The notes under the pieces are model-generated. The model saw only the letters and a program-made list of their open reading frames with translations. It was not told the DNA's origin and searched no databases. A stretch of 64,000 bases of DNA from Microbacterium sp. ABRD28 (GTDB lineage: Bacteria; Actinomycetota; Actinomycetes; Actinomycetales; Microbacteriaceae): contig NZ_CP031015.1 in assembly GCF_003850245.1 (NCBI RefSeq), forward strand, positions 558,001-622,000, in the 5' to 3' direction. Below, piece after piece: positions 7,796-16,484 of this stretch. Both the position numbers and the translations under genes were made by a program. How positions within the stretch are numbered: position 1 is the first letter of the stretch; each line of letters starts with the position of its first letter.

Positions 7796-9082
7796 TCACG
7801 CGGGATCGATGGCTCCACCGCTGTTCGCGGCGTACTGTGCGAGCGCCTGGGCGTCTTCGGCGTGCCGGAGCGCGCGCCGAGCGGCGTCGAGCGCCTCGAC
7901 CGGATCCTGAGCCTGCCGGGCGGCGGCGAGGTCGCGCTGCGCGGAGATGAGGCGCGCTCGCGCATCCGCGCCGGTGCGCACCCCCGACATCGCCGCTTCG
8001 GCGAGGGCGACGCCGTTGCGCGCGGCGGCGAGGGTGCCGGGCAGGGCGGTGCGGGCGCCGCGGAGCCGCTGCTGCGCGGTGCGCGCATCGCCGAGGGCTC
8101 GGTCGAGGCGGTCGCGCAGGCGCGCGATCTCGCCGATCGTGTGGGTGGGGCGGCGCGCCGCTCCCGCCTCGAGCGCGTCGAGGGAGGACGCGACGGCGCG
8201 GATCTCGTCGCCGAGGCGCTCCGCGTCGGCGGGTTCGAGCTTGGCCCGGATCGTCGTCGCCGCCCGCAGCGCAGCCCGTGCCGAATCGAACTCGTCCGAG
8301 AGCGCCTGCGATGCCTGCGTGATGAGGCGGTAGGTCTCCTCGAGCGTCCGGGCATCGGCCTCGGCGCGGCGGAGAGCCCGCTCGCCCGCGGCGAGCTCGG
8401 CGAGGGCATTGCGGGTCGGATCGGCCGCTGAGCGCGACGCCTCGGCGAGGCGCTCCTCGGCCTCGTCGGCCTCGGTGACGGCCGCTCGGGCTGCTGCCGC
8501 GGCATCCTTCCATTCGCGCTCGTCGAACCGGGCGAGCTGCGCGATGAGGGCTTCGGGATCGCCCATCGCCGCCCGCACCTCGGCCAGCCGTGCCTGCGCC
8601 GAGCGGACCTGGTCGGCGGCCGAGACGTGCGCGGTCACCCACGCGGCGTGCGCGGTGCGGGCGCCGTCGACCGTCCGGAGGGCGGCTTCCACGCGTCGGG
8701 TGACCGCCTCGGCGGCGCGCCGCACGCGCGCGGCCTCCTCGCCGCCCTCGAGCCGCCCGGCCAGGCGCCGGTACTCCTCGAATCCGTCGTCGCGCACGTG
8801 CTGTGCGGTCATGCGCGCGCGGCGCAGGGTCGTCGGGGCGTCGCCGCCGTAGAGCGCCCCCGACAGGCTCACTTCGATGTCGAGGTCGTCCACCGCGTCA
8901 TCCAGTCTCACCAGGGCGCGACCGGCGTCGTTCCGCGCCGCCTCGGCGGCGGCGCGCGCCTTGGGCGAGCGCCGCGAGCGTCGCAGTGCGATGAGCCCGG
9001 CGACGACGGCGAGGGCTGTCACACCGAACACGACGGCGGCAGGGATCACCCAGCGGAGGAGGTCGTCGGCCTGCTCGGTCAT
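7796..9082 (-). CDS. Membrane-anchored long coiled-coil protein of unknown function
   Basis: A 428-residue protein with a single transmembrane helix at about 12-33 followed by a basic stretch (RRSRRSPKAR). Almost the whole remainder is Ala/Arg/Glu-rich helix with heptad-like spacing, i.e. extended coiled coil on the cytoplasmic side. No catalytic motif is visible. ATG 9082 follows GAGCGAGG. It lies between the HAD phosphatase gene (12-nt gap) and the DUF2156 fusion gene (29-nt gap), all on the minus strand, so co-transcription is likely. A structural or scaffold role at the membrane is a guess. Confidence 0.75.
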   Translation of the reverse strand: MTEQADDLLRWVIPAAVVFGVTALAVVAGLIALRRSRRSPKARAAAEAARNDAGRALVRLDDAVDDLDIEVSLSGALYGGDAPTTLRRARMTAQHVRDDGFEEYRRLAGRLEGGEEAARVRRAAEAVTRRVEAALRTVDGARTAHAAWVTAHVSAADQVRSAQARLAEVRAAMGDPEALIAQLARFDEREWKDAAAAARAAVTEADEAEERLAEASRSAADPTRNALAELAAGERALRRAEADARTLEETYRLITQASQALSDEFDSARAALRAATTIRAKLEPADAERLGDEIRAVASSLDALEAGAARRPTHTIGEIARLRDRLDRALGDARTAQQRLRGARTALPGTLAAARNGVALAEAAMSGVRTGADARARLISAQRDLAAARQAQDPVEALDAARRALRHAEDAQALAQYAANSGGAIDPA

Positions 9083-9094
9083 CGGGCGCCTCGC

Positions 9095-9790
9095 TCAGCC
9101 GTCGCCGTCGGAGGAGTCGTCGGAAACGAGGAGGAGCCTCCGCAGCTGCGCCGCATCCGAGACGACGGCCTGCGCCCCCTCGGCTTCATGGGGCCAGCTG
9201 AATCCCCACGTGACGAAGATCACGGGCACCTCGTGCTCGGCGCCGCCCTCGATGTCGTGGTGGCGGTCACCGATCAGCACGGGTCGGTCGGTGTCGACGC
9301 CGGCGGCCTCGAGGCGGCGGAGGGCCTCGGCGACGATGTCGGACTTCGCGCTCAGCGTCTTCTCGTCGGGGGTCGCCCCGGCGATCGCGGTGAAGAGGGG
9401 CGAGAGGTCGAAGTGGTCCATGAGGGCGACCACCTGCACTTCCGGCTTCGAGCTGGCGGTCGCCTGCGGGATGCCGGCGGCATGAGCGTCCTGGATGATC
9501 TCGGCGATGCCGGGGAAGAGCCGCGCGTCGGTGGTGTAGCCCTCCTGCTTGCCGAGGGCGCGGTAGAACGCCACGGCCTCGGTCGACTCGGCGGGCGTCA
9601 TGGCGACATTCACCTGGAACGACTCGTACATCGGCGGCCCGATCCAGTGGGCGAGCTCGTCCCGCGTGGGCGCGGGCTTGCCGAAGTGCTCGAGGGTGAC
9701 GGTGAGACGGCGGAGGATGCCGACCGAGGCGTCGATGATCGTGCCGTCGACGTCCCAAAGGATGCAGGTCCAGGGTGAGCGCGTCGACAT
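9095..9790 (-). CDS. HAD family hydrolase (phosphoglycolate phosphatase-like)
   Basis: A 231-residue haloacid-dehalogenase phosphatase. Motif I is DVDGTIID with nucleophile Asp and acid/base Asp, motif II is the ASSKPE region, and motif IV is GDRHHDIEGG. The helical cap inserted after motif I marks the PGP/Gph subclass. I start at ATG 9790 so motif I falls near residue 13; an in-frame ATG at 9829 would add 13 residues. GGAGG sits unusually close (2 nt) to ATG 9790, so the start is not certain. The substrate cannot be told from sequence. Confidence 0.88.
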   Translation of the reverse strand: MSTRSPWTCILWDVDGTIIDASVGILRRLTVTLEHFGKPAPTRDELAHWIGPPMYESFQVNVAMTPAESTEAVAFYRALGKQEGYTTDARLFPGIAEIIQDAHAAGIPQATASSKPEVQVVALMDHFDLSPLFTAIAGATPDEKTLSAKSDIVAEALRRLEAAGVDTDRPVLIGDRHHDIEGGAEHEVPVIFVTWGFSWPHEAEGAQAVVSDAAQLRRLLLVSDDSSDGDG

Positions 9791-9833
9791 GACCTCCACG
9801 CTACAAGTCCGCGGAGCGCGCACGGACATCCGG

Positions 9834-10529
9834 TCAGAAGAGCCGCAGGTGCCCCGAGTCGACGCCCTTCATCTCCTCGTAGTCGAGGGTGAGGCACCGG
9901 ATGCCGCGGTCGGCGGCCAGGACCCGCGCCTGCGGCTTGATCTCCTGGGCGGCGAAGACGCCGCTCACCGGCGCGAGGTGCGGATCGCGGTTGAGCAGCT
10001 CGAGGTAGCGGGTGAGCTGCTCGACGCCGTCGATGTCGCCGCGGCGCTTGACCTCGATGGCGATGGTGCCGCCCTCGGGGTCGCGCAGCAGCAGGTCCAC
10101 GGGTCCGATGGCGGTGGGGAACTCCCGCCGTACGAGCGAGACCCCCTCCCCCACGATCGTGACCTGTTCCGCGAGCAGCCGCTGCAGGTCGGCTTCGACG
10201 CCGTCCTTCTGCAGGCCCGGGTCGATCCCGAGGTCGTGCGACGAATCGTGCAGCACCTCGTACAGGTGCACCAGCAGGGCGTCGCCGGTCTTGGCGTGCG
10301 TGACGCGCCACTGCTCGACGACGCCGGCCGCCGCGGCATCCTCATCCGGCGTCTGCACCGTCAGGGTGCACGGCGGACTCATCCAGTTCAGCGGCTTGTA
10401 GGAGCCGCCGTCGGAGTGCACGAGCAGACTCCCGTCGCCCTTGTGGACGAGCAGACGCGTCGCGAGCGGGAGATGAGCGGTGAGGCGGCCCGTGTAGTCG
10501 ACGGAGCAGCGAGCGATGACCAGGCGCAC
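9834..10529 (-). CDS. nucS: Mismatch-specific endonuclease NucS
   Basis: A 231-residue protein matching actinobacterial NucS/EndoMS, which cuts both strands at mismatches and replaces MutS-MutL in these bacteria. The N-terminal DNA-binding/dimer domain is followed by a RecB-like nuclease domain with Asp145 (GPVDLLLRD) and Glu159-x-Lys161 (IAIEVKRRG). The C-terminus ends in LRLF, consistent with the beta-clamp-binding peptide described for NucS. All catalytic residues are present. The gene has its own short gaps from both neighbours and they are functionally unrelated. Confidence 0.93.
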   Translation of the reverse strand: MRLVIARCSVDYTGRLTAHLPLATRLLVHKGDGSLLVHSDGGSYKPLNWMSPPCTLTVQTPDEDAAAAGVVEQWRVTHAKTGDALLVHLYEVLHDSSHDLGIDPGLQKDGVEADLQRLLAEQVTIVGEGVSLVRREFPTAIGPVDLLLRDPEGGTIAIEVKRRGDIDGVEQLTRYLELLNRDPHLAPVSGVFAAQEIKPQARVLAADRGIRCLTLDYEEMKGVDSGHLRLF

Positions 10530-10568
10530 CCGTCGAGCGTAGTCGCCGAACCGAGGTGATGAGGAGGC

Positions 10569-11801
10569 TCAGTGGTGCGGGTGCCCGGCGCCGACGGTCG
10601 ACCCGGCGATCGGGCGCGCGGCAGGAGAGGCGATGCCGGATGCCACGATGAGCGCGACCAGGATGAACAGCGTGTTCAGCAGCCCGATCTGCTCGCTGAT
10701 GAACCCGAGGATCGGCGGCCCGCAGAGGAACGCCACGTAGCCGATGGTGGCCGCCGCGCTCACCCGGGCGGCCGCCCGGGCCGGGTCGTCGGCGGCCGCG
10801 GACATGCCGAGGGGGAACCCGAGCGATGCGCCCGCACCCCAGAGCGCCGCGCCGACGAAGACGAGCGGCAGGTTGGGGGCGAGGATGAACAGCAGAAGGC
10901 CGATCGCGGCGGTGACCGCCAGGATCCTGAGGGTGTTGACACGACCGAAACGGTCGACGAGCGGTCCGCCCAGCACGCGCACGACGGTCATGCTGACCGA
11001 GAAGACGGTGAGCCCTGCGGCGCCCACGGCCTCGGTCGCACCGTGGCCCTCCACGACGCCCAGGGCCAGCCAGTCGTTGGCGCCGCCCTCGGCGAAGGCC
11101 ATGCCGAGCATGATCACGCCGAGCGCGTAGGTGCGGGGTTCGCGCCAGGCCGACAGGTTGGTGTGCAGGCGCGTGCGCCAGTCGACTTTCTCGCCCGGTG
11201 TCGGGTCTTCGGCGAGCTCGCGGGCCGGAACGGCCGGGTAGGTGGCCAGGGCGATGGCGAGCACGACGACCGCCATCGTCACGGTGTGGGCGAGCACGTT
11301 GATGCCGGCCGCGGCGGCCAGGGCGCCGACGCCCGCACCGATGACGGTGCCGAAGCTGAAGAAGGCGTGGAAGAGGGGGAGGATCGTCTTGTTCGACTGC
11401 TTCTCGATCGCCGCGCCGTCGACGTTCATCATCACGTCGACCGCGCCGTTGCCGAAGCCGAAGAGGCACAGGCCGAGCAGCACGATCGCGTACGAGGGGA
11501 CGGCGTCGGTGCCCACGCCGACGATCGCGACACCGGCGGCGAAGGTGATCATCGCGCCGAGCATGCCGCGCTTGGCACCGAACCGGGCGAGCACAGCCGA
11601 CGCGAGGGAGAGTCCGAGGATGGACGCGATGCCCGCGCCGAGGAGGAGGAACCCGATCTCGACGTTGTCCACCCCGAGCGCGCTCTTGATGGCCGGCACC
11701 CGTGACGCCCACGTCGCGATGCTGAGGCCACTGGCCATGAAGATCGCGAAGACGGCGGTGCGCCAGCGCACCAGCTGAGGGCGGGTCAGGACGAGTTCCA
11801 C
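10569..11801 (-). CDS. MFS transporter (YbjJ/FucP-like)
   Basis: A 410-residue major facilitator with twelve predicted helices. The loop-2/3 motif is ARFGAKRG and a second RFGR motif occurs in the middle loop. Helix 4 contains GFGNGAVDVMMN, typical of the sugar-transporter-like FHS/YbjJ branch. It is divergent from a LacI-family gene, with a LacI-type operator between them, so its expression is probably controlled by that repressor. Substrate unknown; sugar or drug export are both possible. Confidence 0.9.
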   Translation of the reverse strand: MELVLTRPQLVRWRTAVFAIFMASGLSIATWASRVPAIKSALGVDNVEIGFLLLGAGIASILGLSLASAVLARFGAKRGMLGAMITFAAGVAIVGVGTDAVPSYAIVLLGLCLFGFGNGAVDVMMNVDGAAIEKQSNKTILPLFHAFFSFGTVIGAGVGALAAAAGINVLAHTVTMAVVVLAIALATYPAVPARELAEDPTPGEKVDWRTRLHTNLSAWREPRTYALGVIMLGMAFAEGGANDWLALGVVEGHGATEAVGAAGLTVFSVSMTVVRVLGGPLVDRFGRVNTLRILAVTAAIGLLLFILAPNLPLVFVGAALWGAGASLGFPLGMSAAADDPARAAARVSAAATIGYVAFLCGPPILGFISEQIGLLNTLFILVALIVASGIASPAARPIAGSTVGAGHPHH

Positions 11802-11814
11802 CCGAGAAGGATAC

Positions 11815-11826
11815 CGAATCGTTTCG
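11815..11826. promoter_or_regulatory. LacI-type operator between divergent MFS and lacI genes
   Basis: CGAATCGTTTCG is a near-perfect palindrome with central CG (arms CGAATC and GTTTCG, 5 of 6 pairs), the classic shape of LacI/GalR sites. For the right-hand gene, TACGCT (11849-11854) lies 6 nt before ATG 11861, so its transcript may be leaderless. For the MFS gene, TATCCT on the minus strand is a possible -10 next to the operator. Confidence 0.6.
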
Positions 11827-11860
11827 ATCCGCGGAACGGCGCGGCGGTTACGCTGGATGG

Positions 11861-12922
11861 ATGAGACGCACCGACGAACGGCGCCGTGCCACGATCGCCG
11901 ATGTCGCCCGGGCAGCGGGGGTGTCGGCGTCGACGGCGTCGGTCGTCTTCAGCGGCAAGACGCCGGTGTCGGATGCCACGCGGACGCGGGTGCTCGACGC
12001 GGCGGCGTCTCTCGGCTACACCGGACCCGATCCGCGGGCGGCTTCGCTGCGGCGCGGGCGGTCGGGCATCGTCGGTGTCGTCTTCGAGGAGCACCTCGGC
12101 ACGGCCTTCCTCGACCCGGTGAAGACCCTGATGATGGACGGCCTCACCGAGGGCGTCGCCGAGCTCGGTGCGGGGCTCCTCCTCCTCCGCGACGACGAGA
12201 CGGCCGAGACGGCACCGTCGCTCACCACCGCTCCGATCGACGCCGCCGTGCTGATCGGATGCAGCCCGCTGATGCGTCGATCGCTCGACACGGTCCGGGC
12301 CCGCGGCATCCCGGTGGTGGTCATCGAGGGGGATGCCGGAGGGGACATCCCCCGCATCGGTCTGGACAACAGGGAGGCCCAGCGCCACGCAGCGCGGCAC
12401 CTGCGGGCGCTCGGCCACGAGGACGTAGTGGTCCTGACGCTTCCGGTGAACGCCGACCGCCCGCGCGGATTCTTCGGCCCTGAGGTCGAGGTCACCGTCG
12501 ACGTCACCCGCGATCGTCTCGCCGGCGCGCGCGACGTGTATCCCGATGCGCCCGCCTACGCCGCGGCAGGCAGCTTCATCGACGAGGGGTTGGCGGCGGG
12601 CCGCGATCTGCTGGCGGGTCCCGACCGACCCACTGCGGTGATCGCGCAGAGCGATCTGCTCGCGGCGGGGGTGATCCGGGCCGCCGAAGAGGCGGGACTG
12701 CGCGTGCCCGACGACCTCAGCGTGACCGGGTTCGACGGCATCGTCGTCGATGGGCTCGCGCCCTACTCGTTGACCACTCTCGTCCAGCCGGCAGCCGACA
12801 AAGGACGCGCCGCCGGACTGGCCGTGGCGAGCATGCTGGAGGGTGGGAGCGCTGTCTCGATGCACTTCACCTGCGCGTTCCGCGAGGGGAACACGTCGGG
12901 TCCGGCGCCGGTCGCCCAATAG
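11861..12922 (+). CDS. LacI family transcriptional regulator
   Basis: A 353-residue repressor. The N-terminal helix-turn-helix [20 protein letters not shown] and hinge helix [13 protein letters not shown] are typical, followed by a periplasmic-binding-protein-like domain ending in the canonical VTGFDGI segment. The tail after residue 310 departs from the usual SL..LVTPALTTV pattern but keeps a TTLVQP core. It probably represses the divergent MFS gene and itself through the operator at 11815-11826. The effector is unknown. Confidence 0.93.
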   Translation: MRRTDERRRATIADVARAAGVSASTASVVFSGKTPVSDATRTRVLDAAASLGYTGPDPRAASLRRGRSGIVGVVFEEHLGTAFLDPVKTLMMDGLTEGVAELGAGLLLLRDDETAETAPSLTTAPIDAAVLIGCSPLMRRSLDTVRARGIPVVVIEGDAGGDIPRIGLDNREAQRHAARHLRALGHEDVVVLTLPVNADRPRGFFGPEVEVTVDVTRDRLAGARDVYPDAPAYAAAGSFIDEGLAAGRDLLAGPDRPTAVIAQSDLLAAGVIRAAEEAGLRVPDDLSVTGFDGIVVDGLAPYSLTTLVQPAADKGRAAGLAVASMLEGGSAVSMHFTCAFREGNTSGPAPVAQ

Positions 12923-12987
12923 AATGGACCCGACCCCGATCGCCTGAGTCGTGCTGCCCGGCCGACCGACGACCCTGAGGAGGCCGC

Positions 12988-15921
12988 ATGTTGGTCTTCC
13001 TCGGAGTGTTCGCGGCGGCCGCGCTGATCCTCCCCTGGTTGGTCCATCGCCTCGGCGCACGCGCGTTCTTCTTCGCAGCCGCGGTGTCGGCCGGTGCCTT
13101 CGTCTACACGGTGATCCTCGGACCCGGTGTGCTCGCCGGGAACATTCCGTTCGAGTCATACGACTGGATCCCCCCGCTCGGCATCGAGCTGTCGATGCGG
13201 ATGACCACGCTGTCGTGGGTCCTCGCGCTCGTCGTCACGGGTGTCGGCGCCCTCGTGCTGCTGTACTGCCGGTGGTACTTCCGTGACAACGCCGAGGGCC
13301 TCGGCCAGTTCGCCGCGGTGCTGCTCGCCTTCGCGGGAGCGATGTACGGGCTCGTGCTCACCGACGACCTCGTCGTGCTGGTGATGTTCTGGGAGGTCAC
13401 CAGCGTCCTGTCGTACCTGCTCATCGGGTACTACCACCGCCGCGGCGCGAGTCGTCGCTCGGCCCTGCAGGCCCTGCTGGTGACGACCCTGGGCGGCCTG
13501 GTGATGCTGATCGGCGTCGTGCTGCTCGTCGTCGACACCGGCACCTCGAGCATCTCCGAGATCCTCGCCGCCCGGCCCGAGGGCCCCGTCGTCGTGGCCT
13601 CCCTCGTGCTCCTGCTCGTCGGCGCGCTCAGCAAGTCGGCGGTCTTCCCGTTCCACTTCTGGCTCCCCGGCGCCATGACCGCCCCGACACCTGTCAGCGC
13701 GTACCTCCACGCCGCAGCGATGGTGAAGGCCGGCATCTACCTCATCGCCCTGTTCGCCCCGTTCGAGGCGAACGAACCGGGGTGGCGGCCCATCGTCGTC
13801 TCGCTCGGTGTCTTCACGATGCTGCTCGGCGGGTTCCAGGCCCTCCGCGAGACCGACCTCAAGCGCCTCCTGGCGTTCGGGACGGTCAGCCAGCTCGGGT
13901 TCCTCACCGTCATCCTCGGGTACGGCGTCCGCGACACCGCACTTGCGGGGCTCGCCCTCCTCCTCAGCCATGCGCTGTTCAAATCCGCGCTCTTCCTCGT
14001 CGTCGGAATCATCGACCGTCAGCTCGCCACCCGCAACATCGGCGAGCTGTCGGGGCTCGGCCGGCAGGCGCCGGTGCTCGCGACCCTGTCGATCGTCGCC
14101 GTCGCCTCGATGGCGGGATTGCCGCCGACGATCGGCTTCGTCGCCAAGGAGACCGCGCTGACCGCACTCCTCCATCAGGCGCAGGGCGGCGAGGCCTGGG
14201 CGATCGTGGGCATCCTCGGTGTCGCGGCGGGTTCGGCACTGACGATGGCCTACGGCATCCGGTTCGTCTGGGGAGCCTTCTGGACCAAGCGCACCGGACC
14301 CGACGGCGCGCCACCGAAGCGCACCGAGTGGCCCGGCGCCCCGGCGGGATTCCTCGCCGCCCCGCTGATCCTCTCCGCCCTCACCCTCGTCGCGGGGCTC
14401 GCGGCCCCGGCCGTCGACACGGTGCTCGCCACCTACGCCGACGAGGCCCCGCTCGCCACCCCGGGCGTGGAAGAGCCCGAGCCGTACTACCTGGCGCTCT
14501 GGCACGGTCTGGAGCCGGCGCTGTTCATCTCACTGGGCACGATCGCGCTCGGCGCGGCGATCTTCTGGGCGACGGTGCGAAAGGATCTCTCCCGGCGCGT
14601 CCTGCCCTTCGAGGCGTTCGACGTCTACAACGCCGTGCTCCGCGGCATCGCCCGCCTGTCGGTGGCCACGACCACGTTCACCCAGCGCGGGTCGCTGCCG
14701 GTCTACATCGGGACGATCTTCATCGTCTTCGTCGTCGCCGAGGCGACCGCCCTCATCATGGGCGGTCCGGACTGGCGGGCGGACGTCGACCTGTTCCAGG
14801 ATCCCGCCCAGTTGGCCATCGCACCCGTGATGATCATCGCGGGACTCATCGCCGTCCGCGCGAAGAAGCGATACACCGGCGTCGTGCTGGTCTCGGTGAC
14901 GGGGCTGGGAATGGCCACGCTCTTCGCGATCAGCGGCGCCCCCGACCTCGCGCTCACCCAGATCCTCATCGAGACGGTCACCCTCATCGCGTTCGCGCTC
15001 GTGCTGCGGCGGATCCCCTCGCGGATGGGGGAGCACAACGCCTCGGTCGCCGCGATTCCGCGGGCGCTCGTGGCCGGCGCGGTCGGCATCACGATGATGG
15101 CGGTCGCCGTCATCGCGACCGGCGCGCGTCTGCAGGATCCGGTTTCGGTGGCATGGCCCGACCTCGCATACGAGCTCGGGCATGGACGCAACGTCGTCAA
15201 CGTCGCCCTCGTCGACATCCGCGGGTGGGACACGATGGGCGAGCTCGGCGTGCTCATCCTGGCGGCGACCGGCGTGGCATCCCTCGTCTTCGTCACCGAC
15301 CGCAAAGACAACCTCACCGCCACCAACGCCCTGCCTCGCGTGGGTGGACGCGATCGCCGTCTGCTCGTCGAGACCCCCTCAGGCGTCAAGCCTCGGAACG
15401 CGGGGAGCGGGCGTCAGCGCATGGCGTGGCTCGTGGGCGGTCAGCAGGTGCGTCCGGAGAACCGCTCGATCCTCCTCGAGGTGATCGTGCGCATCCTCTT
15501 CCACTCGATCATCATCGTCTCGCTCTATCTGCTCTTCGCCGGCCACAACCTGCCCGGCGGCGGCTTCGCCGGGGGTCTGGTCGCCGGAATGGCGCTGGTG
15601 ATGCGGTACGTCGCGGGCGGGCGGTACGAGCTCGGAGTCGCCGCGCCGACCGACGCCGGACGCCTTCTCGGGGTCGGGATGTCGATCGCGGTGGGCTGCG
15701 CCATCGTGCCGCTCCTCTTCGGCGCACCGCCGCTGACGAGCACCTGGTTCGAAGCCGAGCTCCCGATCCTCGGCCACGTGGAGTTCGTCACCTCCACCCT
15801 GTTCGACGTCGGGGTGTACCTCGTCGTCGTCGGCCTCGTGCTCGACGTGCTGCGCTCGCTCGGCGCCGAGGTCGACCGACAGATGCAGCGCAGCAAGGCC
15901 AGGGGGGTGAGCGTGTCGTGA
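12988..15921 (+). CDS. mrpA: Na+/H+ antiporter subunit A with fused MrpB domain
   Basis: A 977-residue polytopic protein homologous to NuoL-like MrpA. It carries the NADH-dehydrogenase proton-channel core, including the FPFHFWLPGAM and HAAAMVKAGIYL segments with the conserved lysine, and the C-terminal MrpA extension. The last 150 residues, from VRILFHSIIIVSLYLLFAGH onward, are an MrpB-like domain, so A and B are fused as in many actinobacteria. ATG 12988 follows GAGGAGG. It is the first gene of the Mrp operon; all later genes overlap by 4 nt. A TAGAAT box overlaps the lacI stop upstream. Confidence 0.95.
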   Translation: MLVFLGVFAAAALILPWLVHRLGARAFFFAAAVSAGAFVYTVILGPGVLAGNIPFESYDWIPPLGIELSMRMTTLSWVLALVVTGVGALVLLYCRWYFRDNAEGLGQFAAVLLAFAGAMYGLVLTDDLVVLVMFWEVTSVLSYLLIGYYHRRGASRRSALQALLVTTLGGLVMLIGVVLLVVDTGTSSISEILAARPEGPVVVASLVLLLVGALSKSAVFPFHFWLPGAMTAPTPVSAYLHAAAMVKAGIYLIALFAPFEANEPGWRPIVVSLGVFTMLLGGFQALRETDLKRLLAFGTVSQLGFLTVILGYGVRDTALAGLALLLSHALFKSALFLVVGIIDRQLATRNIGELSGLGRQAPVLATLSIVAVASMAGLPPTIGFVAKETALTALLHQAQGGEAWAIVGILGVAAGSALTMAYGIRFVWGAFWTKRTGPDGAPPKRTEWPGAPAGFLAAPLILSALTLVAGLAAPAVDTVLATYADEAPLATPGVEEPEPYYLALWHGLEPALFISLGTIALGAAIFWATVRKDLSRRVLPFEAFDVYNAVLRGIARLSVATTTFTQRGSLPVYIGTIFIVFVVAEATALIMGGPDWRADVDLFQDPAQLAIAPVMIIAGLIAVRAKKRYTGVVLVSVTGLGMATLFAISGAPDLALTQILIETVTLIAFALVLRRIPSRMGEHNASVAAIPRALVAGAVGITMMAVAVIATGARLQDPVSVAWPDLAYELGHGRNVVNVALVDIRGWDTMGELGVLILAATGVASLVFVTDRKDNLTATNALPRVGGRDRRLLVETPSGVKPRNAGSGRQRMAWLVGGQQVRPENRSILLEVIVRILFHSIIIVSLYLLFAGHNLPGGGFAGGLVAGMALVMRYVAGGRYELGVAAPTDAGRLLGVGMSIAVGCAIVPLLFGAPPLTSTWFEAELPILGHVEFVTSTLFDVGVYLVVVGLVLDVLRSLGAEVDRQMQRSKARGVSVS

Positions 15922-16484
15922 GCGTCTCCCTCACCCTCATCCTCATCATGGGCGTGCTCTTCGCCTGCGGCGTCTACGCGATGCTGGAGCGCAGCCTCAC
16001 CCGCGTGCTCATCGGCTTCCTCCTCCTCGGCAATGCGGCGAACCTGTTCCTCCTCGTCGTGATCGGCCAGCCCGGCATCGCCCCGTTCTTCGGATCCGGC
16101 GAACCCGAGGAGATGTCCGACCCCCTTCCCATGGCGCTGACCCTGACGGCGATCGTCATCACCTTCGCGGTGTCGGCGTTCCTCCTCGCCCTGATCTACC
16201 GCTCGTGGCAGCTCGGTCAGGCCGATACGGTCACCGACGACGAGGCCGATCTGGCGGTGCGCGATCGCGGCGCCGCCGACGAGGACATGATCGACGACGA
16301 GACCGAGATCGAAGACACCGATGACGACGCCACCACCGACTTCGTCGGCCTCGACACCGCGCCGATCACGGTGCTCGGCAGCCGCGACATCTCCGGTGTG
16401 CAGGATGACGCCCCGGTGAACCTTCCCGAAGCGTCGCGTCGGTCGCGGCGAGGCGACTCGACCGAGCGAGGGGGAGACGCATGA
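15918..16484 (+). CDS. mrpC: Na+/H+ antiporter subunit C with acidic C-terminal extension
   Basis: Residues 1-105 are the NuoK-like MrpC core with three transmembrane helices (LIGFLLLGNAANLFLLV, then ALTLTAIVITFAVSAFLLAL). GTG 15918 overlaps the mrpA stop (GTGA). Typical MrpC proteins have about 110-120 residues; this one has 188 because of a soluble tail dense in Asp and Glu with a basic end. The tail is within the same frame, and mrpD starts right at its stop, so it is part of the product. Confidence 0.92.
   Translation: MSVSLTLILIMGVLFACGVYAMLERSLTRVLIGFLLLGNAANLFLLVVIGQPGIAPFFGSGEPEEMSDPLPMALTLTAIVITFAVSAFLLALIYRSWQLGQADTVTDDEADLAVRDRGAADEDMIDDETEIEDTDDDATTDFVGLDTAPITVLGSRDISGVQDDAPVNLPEASRRSRRGDSTERGGDA

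Noticed and set aside
5649..8642. A 997-codon frame extending upstream of the rhomboid/DUF2156 gene
   Set aside because: The upstream 290 codons overlap the coiled-coil gene on the same strand in another frame and have Arg-rich, non-protein-like composition.
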